This document shows, in pieces, positions 19,337 to 28,000 of a stretch of 64,000 bases of DNA. Positions within the stretch are counted from its first letter, which is position 1, and every line of letters begins with the position of its first letter. The stretch covers positions 1 through 64,000 of the forward strand of contig NZ_JBOFIN010000014.1 of the NCBI RefSeq assembly GCF_051650185.1, written 5' to 3'. Position numbers and translations under genes: made by a program. The DNA is from Scandinavium sp051650185. Its GTDB lineage: Bacteria > Pseudomonadota > Gammaproteobacteria > Enterobacterales > Enterobacteriaceae. Under the pieces are notes generated by a model. The model was not told the DNA's origin. It did no database searches and saw only the letters and a list, made by a program, of their open reading frames with translations.

Positions 19337-19441
19337 AAAAAAGGCCCATCGTGGGAGATGGGCAAAGACTACACACAGCAATTCGTTGTTTCACTCAGGG
19401 GATTTCCATGCTTATAAATCAAGGTGTTGATTTATAACCTT
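19336..19441 (-). ncRNA. rprA: RprA small regulatory RNA
   Basis: On the minus strand this 106-base segment closely matches the E. coli RprA sequence I recall: a 5' stem-loop made of the arms TTATAAATCAA and TTGATTTATAA, then GCATGGAAATCCCCTGAG, and a terminator stem GCCCATC/GATGGGC with an eight-base T run. RprA is an Hfq-bound RNA that pairs with the rpoS leader and raises its translation in response to the Rcs phosphorelay. The position next to ydiK fits E. coli. The terminator T run overlaps the stop codon of the convergent GH3 gene. Confidence 0.92.
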
Positions 19442-19447
19442 GAGCTA

Positions 19448-19492
19448 ATAGTAGGCATGGAGAATTTTTGCGTCGATCAGATTGGTCTTAAT
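19448..19492 (-). promoter_or_regulatory. rprA promoter with RcsB box
   Basis: The -10 box TACTAT (19448-19453) lies seven bases before the RNA start. ATTAAGACCAATCTGA (19477-19492) sits at about -36 to -51, the place and general form of the RcsB box of E. coli rprA. The stretch between (GATCGACGCAAAAA) is also conserved from memory. Confidence 0.75.
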
Positions 19493-19600
19493 AGTTAAAA
19501 AGAGGTAAAGAATTTGCGACGCGAAAGAGGATGATCCAGAGGGAAAGAAGTACTGAGTGCAGCCGATGGGGTTTTAATGATTAGCGATGCTTAAGTATTT

Positions 19601-19628
19601 GGCCCGGGAAAGTAACTATTCCCGGGCC
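19601..19628 (-). terminator. Hairpin after ydiK
   Basis: GGCCCGGGAA and TTCCCGGGCC pair perfectly around AGTAACTA, nine bases past the ydiK stop. The T tract on the minus strand is poor, so termination may be weak. The remaining bases to 19492 show nothing else I can name. Confidence 0.6.
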
Positions 19629-19636
19629 GAAATTAT

Positions 19637-20761
19637 TTAGTTATCAAGCTTTTGATGACTGGCTTCGAACTCTTCGAGCTCCTCAAGCACTTCATCCTGG
19701 TCTTCAGACGGTGGCGGGATTTCACGAACCCAGGCATCAAACAGACGCCAGGTCACCGCGAGCAGCACCGGCCCAATAAACAGCCCGATCATCCCAAAGG
19801 CAATCAAGCCTCCGATAACGCCGGTCAGTATCAGTACCATTGGCAAATCGGCGCCCATACGAATCAGCATTGGGCGGATGAAGTTGTCCATCGTCCCCAC
19901 CACGCAGCTCCAGACCAGCAGCACGGTGCCCCAGGTGGTATCACCCGTCCAGTACAGCCAGATGATGGAAGGAATGAGGACGATAAGCGGGCCGAGCTGA
20001 ACGAGGCAGGAGAAGATCATCACCACCGTCAGCAGCGTGGCGTAAGGCACGCCGCTGATAGCCAGACCGATTCCGCCCAGTACCGCCTGTGTCAGTGCTG
20101 TCACCACGACGCCAAGCGCTACGGCACGTATAGCCTGACCTGCCAGCAGCACTGCGGCATCACCACGCCTGGACGCCAGCCGTGTCGCGAAATAGCGCAC
20201 ACCAAATGCGACTTTTTCACCCTGCCAGTAAAGCAGGGCGCTGAACAACAGCATCAAGGCACAGTGCATCATAAAGCGACCGATGTGCGCCGCCTGACCC
20301 ACAAACCAGGTGGTCGTGGTGCCGATATAAGGGCGTACTTTCGCCATGATGGCTGTGCCGCCCATATCCAGCAGGCTATGCCAGCCTGAATACAGTTTTG
20401 CGCCAACCAGCGGAATGCTGTTCAGCCAGGCGAGATCGGGTAACGTCAGATTGCCGGAAGTGACCACGTGAACCAGCGGCGTGCTGCTATCCACCAGGCT
20501 GTTGACCAACAGGGCAATCGGGATAACAAACAGCAGGAACAGTAACAGCGTCATCACCAATACCGCGAGAGAGCGGCGACCGAACAGCAGACGCTGGAGC
20601 TTAATCAGAACAGGCCAGGTGGCAATTACCACCATCGCGGCCCAGGCAAAGCCAAGAATGAAGGGCTGGACTATCCACAGACAGGCCACAATCATGAGGC
20701 TTAAAAACAATACCGACAGCAGGGTCTGCGGTATATCACGGGGCCGATGAACGGTTGTCAT
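19637..20761 (-). CDS. ydiK: AI-2E-family inner-membrane transporter YdiK
   Basis: This is a polytopic membrane protein of the AI-2E (PerM/TqsA) family, whose members are proposed exporters or sodium-coupled antiporters; the substrate of YdiK is unknown. The 374-residue product has about eight hydrophobic helices and the family segments GLAISGVPYATLLTV and VIGGLIAFGMIGLFIGPVLLAV. An acidic tail (EDQDEVLEELEEFE) closes it. It diverges from ydiJ across 209 bases. Confidence 0.9.
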   Translation of the reverse strand: MTTVHRPRDIPQTLLSVLFLSLMIVACLWIVQPFILGFAWAAMVVIATWPVLIKLQRLLFGRRSLAVLVMTLLLFLLFVIPIALLVNSLVDSSTPLVHVVTSGNLTLPDLAWLNSIPLVGAKLYSGWHSLLDMGGTAIMAKVRPYIGTTTTWFVGQAAHIGRFMMHCALMLLFSALLYWQGEKVAFGVRYFATRLASRRGDAAVLLAGQAIRAVALGVVVTALTQAVLGGIGLAISGVPYATLLTVVMIFSCLVQLGPLIVLIPSIIWLYWTGDTTWGTVLLVWSCVVGTMDNFIRPMLIRMGADLPMVLILTGVIGGLIAFGMIGLFIGPVLLAVTWRLFDAWVREIPPPSEDQDEVLEELEEFEASHQKLDN

Positions 20762-20970
20762 ACAGTTTGTACCTTTATAAATGCGCCCAAATCAGGCGCA
20801 GGAGATAAATCCGTTTACTGATAATAATATCAACAATTTCGGGATCATGATCGCTGCAAAATCCAATAAGCGTATAAGGAAAAAATGTGATACAACGAAG
20901 GAGCAATACGCAAACGATAAAACAGACCTAACACAACCATCCACAACTTAGTCAGGCAGGGTCGAGCGTC

Positions 20971-23900
20971 ATGATCCCACAAATTTCTCAGGCACCCGGC
21001 GTCGTTCAGCTGGTGCTGAATTTTTTGCAGGCACTGGAGCAACAAGGTTTTACCGGCGATACCGCCACCCGTTACGCCGACAGGCTGACGATGGCAACGG
21101 ATAACAGCATTTATCAGCTCCTTCCCGATGCCGTGGTTTTTCCCCGTTCTACCGCTGATGTCGCGCTGCTTTCACGCATCGCCGATGAAGAGCGTTTCCG
21201 CTCACTGGTCTTCACCCCACGCGGTGGCGGCACTGGCACCAACGGCCAGTCCCTGAATCAGGGCATCGTTATCGATCTTTCCCGTTACATGAACCGCATT
21301 ATTGAAATCAACCCGGAAGAGGGTTGGGTGCGAGTCGAAGCCGGGGTCATCAAAGATCAGCTTAATCAGTTTCTCAAGCCTTATGGGTATTTCTTTGCAC
21401 CCGAGCTTTCAACGAGCAACCGCGCCACGCTTGGCGGCATGATCAACACCGATGCTTCCGGCCAGGGTTCGCTGGTGTACGGTAAAACGTCCGACCATGT
21501 GCTGGGTGTTCGCGCTGTCCTGCTGGGCGGCGATATTCTGGATACCCAGCCGGTTCCGGTGCTGCTGGCCGAAACGCTGGCCAAAGAGCAATCCGCCAGC
21601 GGGCGCATTTACCGCACGGTGTATGAACGCTGCAAAGAAAATCGTCAGCTGATTATCGACAAATTCCCCAAACTCAACCGTTTCCTGACGGGCTACGATC
21701 TGCGCCACGTCTTTAACGATGAGATGAGTGAGTTCGATTTAACCCGCATTTTGACCGGCTCCGAAGGCACGCTGGCGTTCATTACCGAGGCGCGGCTGGA
21801 TATCACCCGCCTGCCAAAAGTTCGGCGTCTGGTGAATGTGAAATACGATTCGTTCGATTCTGCGCTCCGCAATGCCCCGTTTATGGTGGATGCACGGGCG
21901 TTGTCGGTCGAGACCGTCGATTCAAAAGTCCTGAATCTGGCGCGTGAAGATATCGTCTGGCATTCGGTGAGCGAGCTGATTACTGATGTACCTGATAAAG
22001 AGATGCTGGGCCTCAACATCGTCGAATTTGCCGGGGATGATGAGGCGCTGATTGAAAGCCAGGTCAGCGCACTGTGCGAACGTCTGGATGGGCTGATAGC
22101 GGCGAGCGAAGGCGGCGTGATTGGCTGGCAGCTTTGCAATGAGCTTGACGGTATCGAGCGAATCTACGCGATGCGTAAAAAGGCCGTAGGGTTGTTGGGC
22201 AATGCCAAAGGGGCCGCCAAACCGATCCCGTTTGCGGAAGATACCTGCGTGCCGCCTGAACATCTGGCTGATTATATTGCCGAGTTTCGCGCCTTGCTGG
22301 ACGGCCACGGCCTGAGCTACGGCATGTTTGGTCACGTTGATGCCGGGGTGTTGCACGTTCGTCCTGCGCTGGATATGTGTGACCCGCAACAAGAGATCCT
22401 GATGAAGCGGATCTCAGATGATGTGGTGGCGTTGACAGCCAAATACGGCGGTTTGCTGTGGGGTGAACACGGTAAAGGCTTCCGTGCTGAATACAGCCCG
22501 GCGTTCTTCGGTGAAACGCTGTATGGCGAACTGCGCAAAGTGAAAGCGGCGTTCGACCCGAATAACCGTCTGAACCCGGGGAAAATCTGTCCGCCAGAGG
22601 GCGTTGACGATCCGATGATGAAAGTCGATGCGGTTAAGCGTGGCACGTTCGACAGACAAATTCCCATTGCGGTGCGCTCATCCTGGCGCGGCGCGATGGA
22701 GTGCAACGGCAACGGCCTGTGTTTTAATTTCGATGTGAACAGCCCGATGTGTCCGTCGATGAAAATCACCAGCAACCGCATGCATTCACCGAAAGGGCGC
22801 GCCACGCTGACGCGTGAGTGGCTGCGTTTGTTAGCCGATCGCGGCGTTGACCCGCTGAAACTTGAGAAAGAACTGCCAGAGAAACGTGCCAGCCTGCGCT
22901 CATTGATCGAACGGACCCGCAATACCTGGCATGCCAGCAAAGGCGAGTATGATTTTTCTCACGAAGTGAAAGAGGCGATGTCCGGCTGTCTGGCCTGTAA
23001 AGCGTGTTCGACGCAGTGCCCCATCAAGATTGACGTGCCGGAGTTCCGCTCGCGTTTCTTGCAGCTCTACCACACGCGCTATCTGCGACCGCTGCGCGAT
23101 CACGTTGTCGCCACGGTGGAAAGCTACGCGCCGCTGATGGCGCGCGCGCCGAAAACCTTTAACTTCTTCATCAGCCAGCCGTGGGTGAAAAGCCTGTCGA
23201 AAAAACACATCGGGATGATCGACCTGCCGCTGCTCTCCGTGCCGTCACTGCAACAGCAAATGGTGGGGCACCGGTCGGCGAACCTGACCCTGGAGCAGCT
23301 TGAAGCGCTGTCGCCAGAACAGAAAGCGAAAATGGTGCTGGTGGTACAGGATCCTTTCACCAGCTATTACGACGCGCAAGTGGTGGCAGATTTTGTCCGT
23401 CTGGTTGAACGTGTGGGCTACCAGCCTGTGGTGCTACCCTTCTCGCCAAACGGGAAAGCGCAGCACATTAAAGGTTTTCTCGCGCGTTTCGCCAAAACGG
23501 CCCAAAAGACAGCTGATTTCCTGAACCGCATTGCAGAGCTTGGCATGCCGATGGTGGGCGTCGATCCGGCGTTGGTACTGTGTTATCGCGATGAGTACAA
23601 GCAGACGCTGGCGGATAAGCGCGGTGATTTTCAGGTACAACTGGTTCACGAATGGTTACCAAAGGCGCTCGAAAATAGTGACGTGACTGAGGTCAGCGGC
23701 GAATCCTGGTATCTCTTTGGTCACTGTACAGAAGTGACGGCGCTGCCCATGGCGCCGAAACAGTGGGCGGCTATTTTTGCCCGGTTTGGGGCGAAACTGG
23801 AAAGTGTCAACGTCGGCTGCTGCGGAATGGCAGGGACGTACGGGCACGAAGTCCAGAACCATGAAAACTCCCTCGGCATCTATGCACTTTCCTGGCAGCA

Positions 23901-24027
23901 GGCGATGCAGCGTTTACCTCGTAATCGCTGCCTGGCGACAGGCTACTCCTGCCGCAGCCAGGTGAAACGTGTTGAAGGCAGCGGCGTGCGCCATCCGCTA
24001 CAGGCCCTACTGGAGATTATGGGATGA
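20971..24027 (+). CDS. ydiJ: FAD-linked, iron-sulfur oxidoreductase YdiJ (putative D-2-hydroxyglutarate dehydrogenase type)
   Basis: The 1018-residue protein fuses a vanillyl-alcohol-oxidase-type FAD domain (TPRGGGTGTNGQSLN near residue 87, LGGMINTDASGQGS), a C-terminal FAD-linked oxidase domain (GHVDAGVLHVRP, GEHGKGFR), a cysteine-rich segment and a ferredoxin-like [4Fe-4S] motif (CLACKACSTQCPIK), and a CCG-type C-terminal module (NVGCCGMAG). This composition is that of D-2-hydroxyacid dehydrogenases feeding the quinone pool, and related proteins have been reported to oxidise D-2-hydroxyglutarate. It overlaps menI by four bases, so the two are one operon. Confidence 0.92.
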   Translation: MIPQISQAPGVVQLVLNFLQALEQQGFTGDTATRYADRLTMATDNSIYQLLPDAVVFPRSTADVALLSRIADEERFRSLVFTPRGGGTGTNGQSLNQGIVIDLSRYMNRIIEINPEEGWVRVEAGVIKDQLNQFLKPYGYFFAPELSTSNRATLGGMINTDASGQGSLVYGKTSDHVLGVRAVLLGGDILDTQPVPVLLAETLAKEQSASGRIYRTVYERCKENRQLIIDKFPKLNRFLTGYDLRHVFNDEMSEFDLTRILTGSEGTLAFITEARLDITRLPKVRRLVNVKYDSFDSALRNAPFMVDARALSVETVDSKVLNLAREDIVWHSVSELITDVPDKEMLGLNIVEFAGDDEALIESQVSALCERLDGLIAASEGGVIGWQLCNELDGIERIYAMRKKAVGLLGNAKGAAKPIPFAEDTCVPPEHLADYIAEFRALLDGHGLSYGMFGHVDAGVLHVRPALDMCDPQQEILMKRISDDVVALTAKYGGLLWGEHGKGFRAEYSPAFFGETLYGELRKVKAAFDPNNRLNPGKICPPEGVDDPMMKVDAVKRGTFDRQIPIAVRSSWRGAMECNGNGLCFNFDVNSPMCPSMKITSNRMHSPKGRATLTREWLRLLADRGVDPLKLEKELPEKRASLRSLIERTRNTWHASKGEYDFSHEVKEAMSGCLACKACSTQCPIKIDVPEFRSRFLQLYHTRYLRPLRDHVVATVESYAPLMARAPKTFNFFISQPWVKSLSKKHIGMIDLPLLSVPSLQQQMVGHRSANLTLEQLEALSPEQKAKMVLVVQDPFTSYYDAQVVADFVRLVERVGYQPVVLPFSPNGKAQHIKGFLARFAKTAQKTADFLNRIAELGMPMVGVDPALVLCYRDEYKQTLADKRGDFQVQLVHEWLPKALENSDVTEVSGESWYLFGHCTEVTALPMAPKQWAAIFARFGAKLESVNVGCCGMAGTYGHEVQNHENSLGIYALSWQQAMQRLPRNRCLATGYSCRSQVKRVEGSGVRHPLQALLEIMG

Positions 24028-24434
24028 TCTGGAAACGTACCGCTACGTTGGAAAGCCTCAATGCCATGAGCGAAGGCAATATGGTCGGGCTTCTCGATAT
24101 TCGTTTTGAGCGCATTGATGAAGACAGCCTGGAAGCTTCCATGCCGGTCGACAGCCGCACGCACCAGCCATTTGGCCTGTTACACGGTGGTGCTTCCGTG
24201 GTGCTGGCAGAAACCCTGGGTTCCGTAGCGGGTTATCTCTGCACGCAGGGTGATGAGAAGGTGGTGGGCGTGGAAGTGAACGCCAATCATCTGCGTTCTG
24301 TTCGTGATGGACGAGTGCGCGGTGTCTGCAAGGCATTGCATGCCGGACGCAGGCATCAGGTGTGGCAAATTGAGATCTTCGATGAGCACGGCAAATTGTG
24401 CTGCACTTCTCGTCTGACAACGGCCGTGGTTTAG
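24024..24434 (+). CDS. menI: 1,4-Dihydroxy-2-naphthoyl-CoA hydrolase
   Basis: MenI (YdiI) is a hot-dog-fold thioesterase that releases 1,4-dihydroxy-2-naphthoate in menaquinone synthesis. It is 136 residues with the catalytic region HGGASVVLAETLGS around residues 54-67 (family catalytic Glu within it) and VGVEVNANHLRS. Its ATG overlaps the ydiJ stop (ATGA). Confidence 0.95.
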   Translation: MIWKRTATLESLNAMSEGNMVGLLDIRFERIDEDSLEASMPVDSRTHQPFGLLHGGASVVLAETLGSVAGYLCTQGDEKVVGVEVNANHLRSVRDGRVRGVCKALHAGRRHQVWQIEIFDEHGKLCCTSRLTTAVV

Positions 24435-24471
24435 GCCAATGTTGAGATAAATTGAACAACAATGATTCTGA

Positions 24472-24500
24472 AAAAGCACCGCGCCGCGGTGCTTTTCTTC
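24472..24500 (+). terminator. Rho-independent terminator after menI
   Basis: AAAAGCACCG and CGGTGCTTTT pair around CGCCG and continue into a T-rich tail. Confidence 0.88.
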
Positions 24501-24867
24501 ATTATTTCTGACGAATTGCCTTAATAAACAGCATGGCCAAAATCATTAATCATTAGCAGTGTAATTATTCGTAATTAAATATCAGACATTTCCCGTTTTA
24601 TAAATGAGCACTTAAGGTGAGCTTCAGATTAATTCACTATCTTTTTCTAAACGAATGTAGCATCCTGCCTCCAGGCAGTTAACCTTGCCACAACGAAACC
24701 TGCTTTTATCTCTTATATGGACTCAGTTTATCGGGAGATTTTTGGCGTTCGACTCAGAACTCTGTTTTTGAGCAACGTGAAAATTTGTTCTGTATCGCCT
24801 AAAGATTGATGATTTCCTTCGTTTTTTCCTTATGCGCTACTGGCTCACATGCTTACAGGAATTAACG
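24501..24867 (+). other. Long A/T-rich leader region before the lpxP-like gene; possible RydB-like hairpin
   Basis: No protein-coding gene is visible. ATCTC (24708-24712) and GAGAT (24735-24739) frame a small stem-loop that ends in TTTTT. E. coli has the sRNA RydB in the matching place (between ydiH and sufA), but I cannot confirm its sequence from memory. The rest is likely promoter and leader of the acyltransferase gene, whose E. coli homologue lpxP is induced by cold. Confidence 0.35.
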
Positions 24868-25782
24868 ATGGCAAAAGCCTTCGACACAACGCTGCTGCAC
24901 CCCCGTAACTGGCTCACCTGGTTTGGCTTAGGCGTGCTCTGGCTGATCGTACAACTCCCTTATCCGCTGCTTTATATCATTGGCTCTTCTCTGGGTCGTG
25001 CATCACGCCCATTTTTGAAAAGAAGGGAAAAGATAGCGTCAAGAAATATATCGCTCTGTTTTCCTGACATGAATGCTGAAGCGAAAGAGAAATTAATTGA
25101 ACAGAATTTTATTTCTTTAGGAATGGGATTAATTGAAACGGGAATGGCCTGGTTCTGGAGTGATGCCCGGGTTAAAAAATGGTTTGATGTAGAAGGCTAT
25201 GCCAACCTCACTCGTGCGCTGGAAGATAAAAAGGGCGTCATGGTGGTCGGCGTGCATTTTATGTCGCTTGAATTAGGTGGCCGCGCCATGGGGCTGTGTC
25301 GCCCGATGATGGCAACCTATCGTCCGCATAACAGCAAAATGATGGAATGGGTGCAGACCAAAGGTCGCCTTCGTTCTAATAAGGCCATGATCGATCGTCG
25401 TAATTTGCGCGGCCTGGTCAGTGCGCTGAAAGACGGCGAAGCGGTGTGGTTTGCGCCCGATCAGGATTACGGCCCGAAAGGCAGTACTTTTGCGCCGTTC
25501 TTCTCGGTTCCTCAGGCGGCAACCACAAACGGTACCTACGTGCTTTCGCGCCTCTCCGGAGCTGATCTGCTGAGTATTACCATGGTGCGTAAAGCGAATA
25601 ACCGTGGTTACAGCCTGCACATCAGCGAACTGATGACCGATTACCCGATTGAAGACGAGTTCAAGGCTGCAAGCTACATGAACAAGGTGATTGAGAAAGA
25701 GATCCTGCGTGCGCCAGAACAGTATCTGTGGGTGCACAGGCGCTTTAAGACTCGCCCGGCCGGCCAGTCTTCGCTCTATTGA
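24868..25782 (+). CDS. lpxP: Lipid A late acyltransferase, LpxP/LpxL family
   Basis: This inner-membrane enzyme adds a secondary acyl chain to Kdo2-lipid IVA. The 304-residue product has an N-terminal membrane helix (WFGLGVLWLIVQLPYPLLYII), the catalytic HX4E motif in VHFMSLELGG near residue 130, and the C-terminal YLWVHRRFKTRP. It is closer to E. coli LpxP (KWFDVEG, MGLCRPMMATYRPHNS) than to LpxL, which points to palmitoleoyl transfer at low temperature; this specificity is inferred. The start at 24868 has CAGGAA before it; the frame is open 12 codons further upstream. In E. coli lpxP lies elsewhere, so the location between menI and suf is a rearrangement. Confidence 0.85.
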   Translation: MAKAFDTTLLHPRNWLTWFGLGVLWLIVQLPYPLLYIIGSSLGRASRPFLKRREKIASRNISLCFPDMNAEAKEKLIEQNFISLGMGLIETGMAWFWSDARVKKWFDVEGYANLTRALEDKKGVMVVGVHFMSLELGGRAMGLCRPMMATYRPHNSKMMEWVQTKGRLRSNKAMIDRRNLRGLVSALKDGEAVWFAPDQDYGPKGSTFAPFFSVPQAATTNGTYVLSRLSGADLLSITMVRKANNRGYSLHISELMTDYPIEDEFKAASYMNKVIEKEILRAPEQYLWVHRRFKTRPAGQSSLY

Positions 25783-25800
25783 TCTGACCGTTTTTACCGA

Positions 25801-25838
25801 AAGCCCTGCGCGTCTGCTCTGACCGCAGGGCTTTTTTG
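25801..25838 (+). terminator. Rho-independent terminator after the lpxP-like gene
   Basis: AAGCCCTGCG and CGCAGGGCTT pair around a 13-base loop and are followed by TTTTT. Confidence 0.88.
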
Positions 25839-26052
25839 TTGCCTTAACCCCCGTAAACCCTATCTCATAAATAGATATTTTCTATACATCTTTTAAAAAC
25901 CGCCGAATTTGCGACTGGTTCACGATAAAGTCATTATTTTTCATAGCATTGAACAATTAAACCGATGACTACGTTCTCGGCGCACAGGGTCTATGCTTAG
26001 TGAAAGCCCCCAAAAAGGGTGATTCCGGGGAAAGCCCCTGCTGGTAAGGGGT

Positions 26053-26074
26053 TGAAGTGATAATCATTATCACT
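26053..26074 (+). promoter_or_regulatory. Fur box of the sufABCDSE operon
   Basis: AGTGATAAT, a central C and ATTATCACT form a perfect 19-base palindrome (26056-26074) that carries the Fur core GATAATCATTATC; 15 of 19 positions match the consensus in the best register. It lies about 50 bases before sufA. The remaining 210 bases back to 25839 hold short G/C hairpins (around 26006-26050) and the place where OxyR and IscR sites lie in E. coli, but I cannot delimit those sites here. Confidence 0.8.
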
Positions 26075-26119
26075 AACATAGCGATATGCCCTGGTGGCTT
26101 CAACTCATAAGGTGAACCT

Positions 26120-26494
26120 ATGGAATTGCAATCAGAAACCTTCAATCCTGCCGATTTTGCCTGGCGCGGCATCAGCATGACGCCAGAAGCCGCCGCACAC
26201 GTGCGTGAGCTTGCGGCAAAGCAACATGTGCAGGGGATCCGGCTTGGGATCAAAACTTCCGGCTGCGCAGGTTTTGCCTACGTGCTGGACACGGTCACGG
26301 AACCGAAAGCTGACGATCTGCTGTTTGAATCGGAAGGCGCGAAATTGTGGGTGCCTTTGCAGGCCATGCCTTTTATTGACGGTACCGAAGTCGATTATGT
26401 GCGTGAAGGCTTAAACCAGATCTTCAAGTTCTATAACCCGAAAGCGCAGCACGAATGCGGCTGTGGTGAAAGTTTTGGGGTGCAGGCGGAGTAA
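26120..26494 (+). CDS. sufA: A-type iron-sulfur carrier SufA
   Basis: SufA receives nascent Fe-S clusters from SufBC2D and passes them to apoproteins. The 124-residue product has the three ligand cysteines of the family: Cys49 in SGCAGF and Cys113/Cys115 in ECGCGESF. AAGGTG precedes the ATG. It is the first gene of the suf operon, which takes over cluster assembly during iron starvation and oxidative stress. Confidence 0.96.
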   Translation: MELQSETFNPADFAWRGISMTPEAAAHVRELAAKQHVQGIRLGIKTSGCAGFAYVLDTVTEPKADDLLFESEGAKLWVPLQAMPFIDGTEVDYVREGLNQIFKFYNPKAQHECGCGESFGVQAE

Positions 26495-26496
26495 CC

Positions 26497-27984
26497 ATGT
26501 CACGTAATACTGAAGCAACTGACGATGTCAAAACCTGGACCGGTGGGCAGCTGAACTATAAAGAAGGCTTTTTCACCCAACTGCAAACCGATGAGCTGGC
26601 AAAAGGGATCAGCGAGGAAGTCGTGCGCGCTATCTCGGCGAAACGTAACGAGCCAGAATGGATGCTCGAATTCCGCTTAAACGCCTACCGTGCGTGGCTT
26701 GAAATGAAAGAACCTCACTGGCTGAAAGCCCATTACGACAAGCTGAATTATCAGGACTACAGCTACTATTCCGCGCCATCCTGCGGCAACTGCGATGAGA
26801 CTTGCGCTTCTGAACCCGGGGCGGTGCAGCAAACGGGAGCGAATGCGTTCCTCAATGAAGAAGTTGAGGCCGCGTTTAATCAGCTCGGCGTGCCCGTCCG
26901 TGAAGGGCGTGAGGTTGCCGTCGACGCGATTTTCGATTCTGTGTCCGTGGCGACAACCTACCGTGAAAAACTGGCGGAGCAGGGGATCATTTTCTGCTCG
27001 TTCGGCGAAGCCATTCATGACCATCCTGAACTGGTACAGAAATACCTCGGCACTGTGGTGCCCGGCAACGATAACTTCTTTGCGGCCCTGAACGCGGCTG
27101 TGGCCTCCGATGGCACCTTTATCTATATCCCCAAAGGCGTGCGCTGCCCAATGGAGCTGTCGACCTATTTCCGCATCAACGCGGAGAAAACCGGCCAGTT
27201 TGAACGCACCATTTTAGTGGCCGATGAAGACAGCTATGTCAGCTATATCGAAGGGTGTTCCGCGCCAGTGCGCGACAGCTATCAGCTGCATGCCGCAGTG
27301 GTTGAAGTCATCATCCACAAAAATGCCGAAGTGAAATACTCCACGGTGCAGAACTGGTTCCCGGGCGACAACAACACCGGCGGCATCCTGAACTTTGTGA
27401 CCAAGCGTGCGCTGTGCGAAGGTGAAAACAGCAAGATGTCATGGACGCAGTCGGAGACCGGATCGGCAATCACCTGGAAATACCCGAGCTGTATATTGCG
27501 CGGCGACAACTCCATCGGTGAGTTTTTCTCCGTCGCGCTCACCAGCGGGCATCAGCAGGCCGATACCGGCACCAAAATGATCCACATCGGCAAGAACACC
27601 AAATCGACCATTATCTCGAAAGGGATTTCCGCCGGGCACAGCCAGAACAGCTACCGCGGCTTAGTGAAAATCATGCCGACAGCGACCAATGCGCGAAACT
27701 TTACCCAGTGCGACTCGATGCTGATTGGGCCGGACAGCGGGGCGCATACCTTCCCGTACGTTGAGTGCCGTAACAACACGGCTCAACTCGAACATGAGGC
27801 TACCACTTCGCGCATTGGTGAAGATCAGCTGTTTTACTGCCTGCAGCGCGGGATCAGTGAAGATGACGCTATCTCGATGATCGTCAATGGTTTCTGTAAG
27901 GACGTTTTCTCTGAGCTGCCACTGGAATTTGCCGTTGAAGCGCAAAAACTGCTGGCTATCAGCCTCGAACACAGCGTCGGTTAA
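26497..27984 (+). CDS. sufB: Fe-S scaffold subunit SufB
   Basis: SufB is the main scaffold subunit of the SufBC2D complex and accepts persulfide sulfur from SufE. Its 495 residues equal the E. coli length. It has an N-terminal cysteine-rich segment (SCGNCDETCAS) and the beta-helix core (FNYFTxR-like NAEKTGQFERT, CEGENSKMSWTQSETGSAITWKYPSCILRGD region, CDSMLIG), ending in the SufC-binding helices. It starts two bases after sufA. Confidence 0.96.
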   Translation: MSRNTEATDDVKTWTGGQLNYKEGFFTQLQTDELAKGISEEVVRAISAKRNEPEWMLEFRLNAYRAWLEMKEPHWLKAHYDKLNYQDYSYYSAPSCGNCDETCASEPGAVQQTGANAFLNEEVEAAFNQLGVPVREGREVAVDAIFDSVSVATTYREKLAEQGIIFCSFGEAIHDHPELVQKYLGTVVPGNDNFFAALNAAVASDGTFIYIPKGVRCPMELSTYFRINAEKTGQFERTILVADEDSYVSYIEGCSAPVRDSYQLHAAVVEVIIHKNAEVKYSTVQNWFPGDNNTGGILNFVTKRALCEGENSKMSWTQSETGSAITWKYPSCILRGDNSIGEFFSVALTSGHQQADTGTKMIHIGKNTKSTIISKGISAGHSQNSYRGLVKIMPTATNARNFTQCDSMLIGPDSGAHTFPYVECRNNTAQLEHEATTSRIGEDQLFYCLQRGISEDDAISMIVNGFCKDVFSELPLEFAVEAQKLLAISLEHSVG

Positions 27985-28000
27985 GGATTAAGGGACACAC

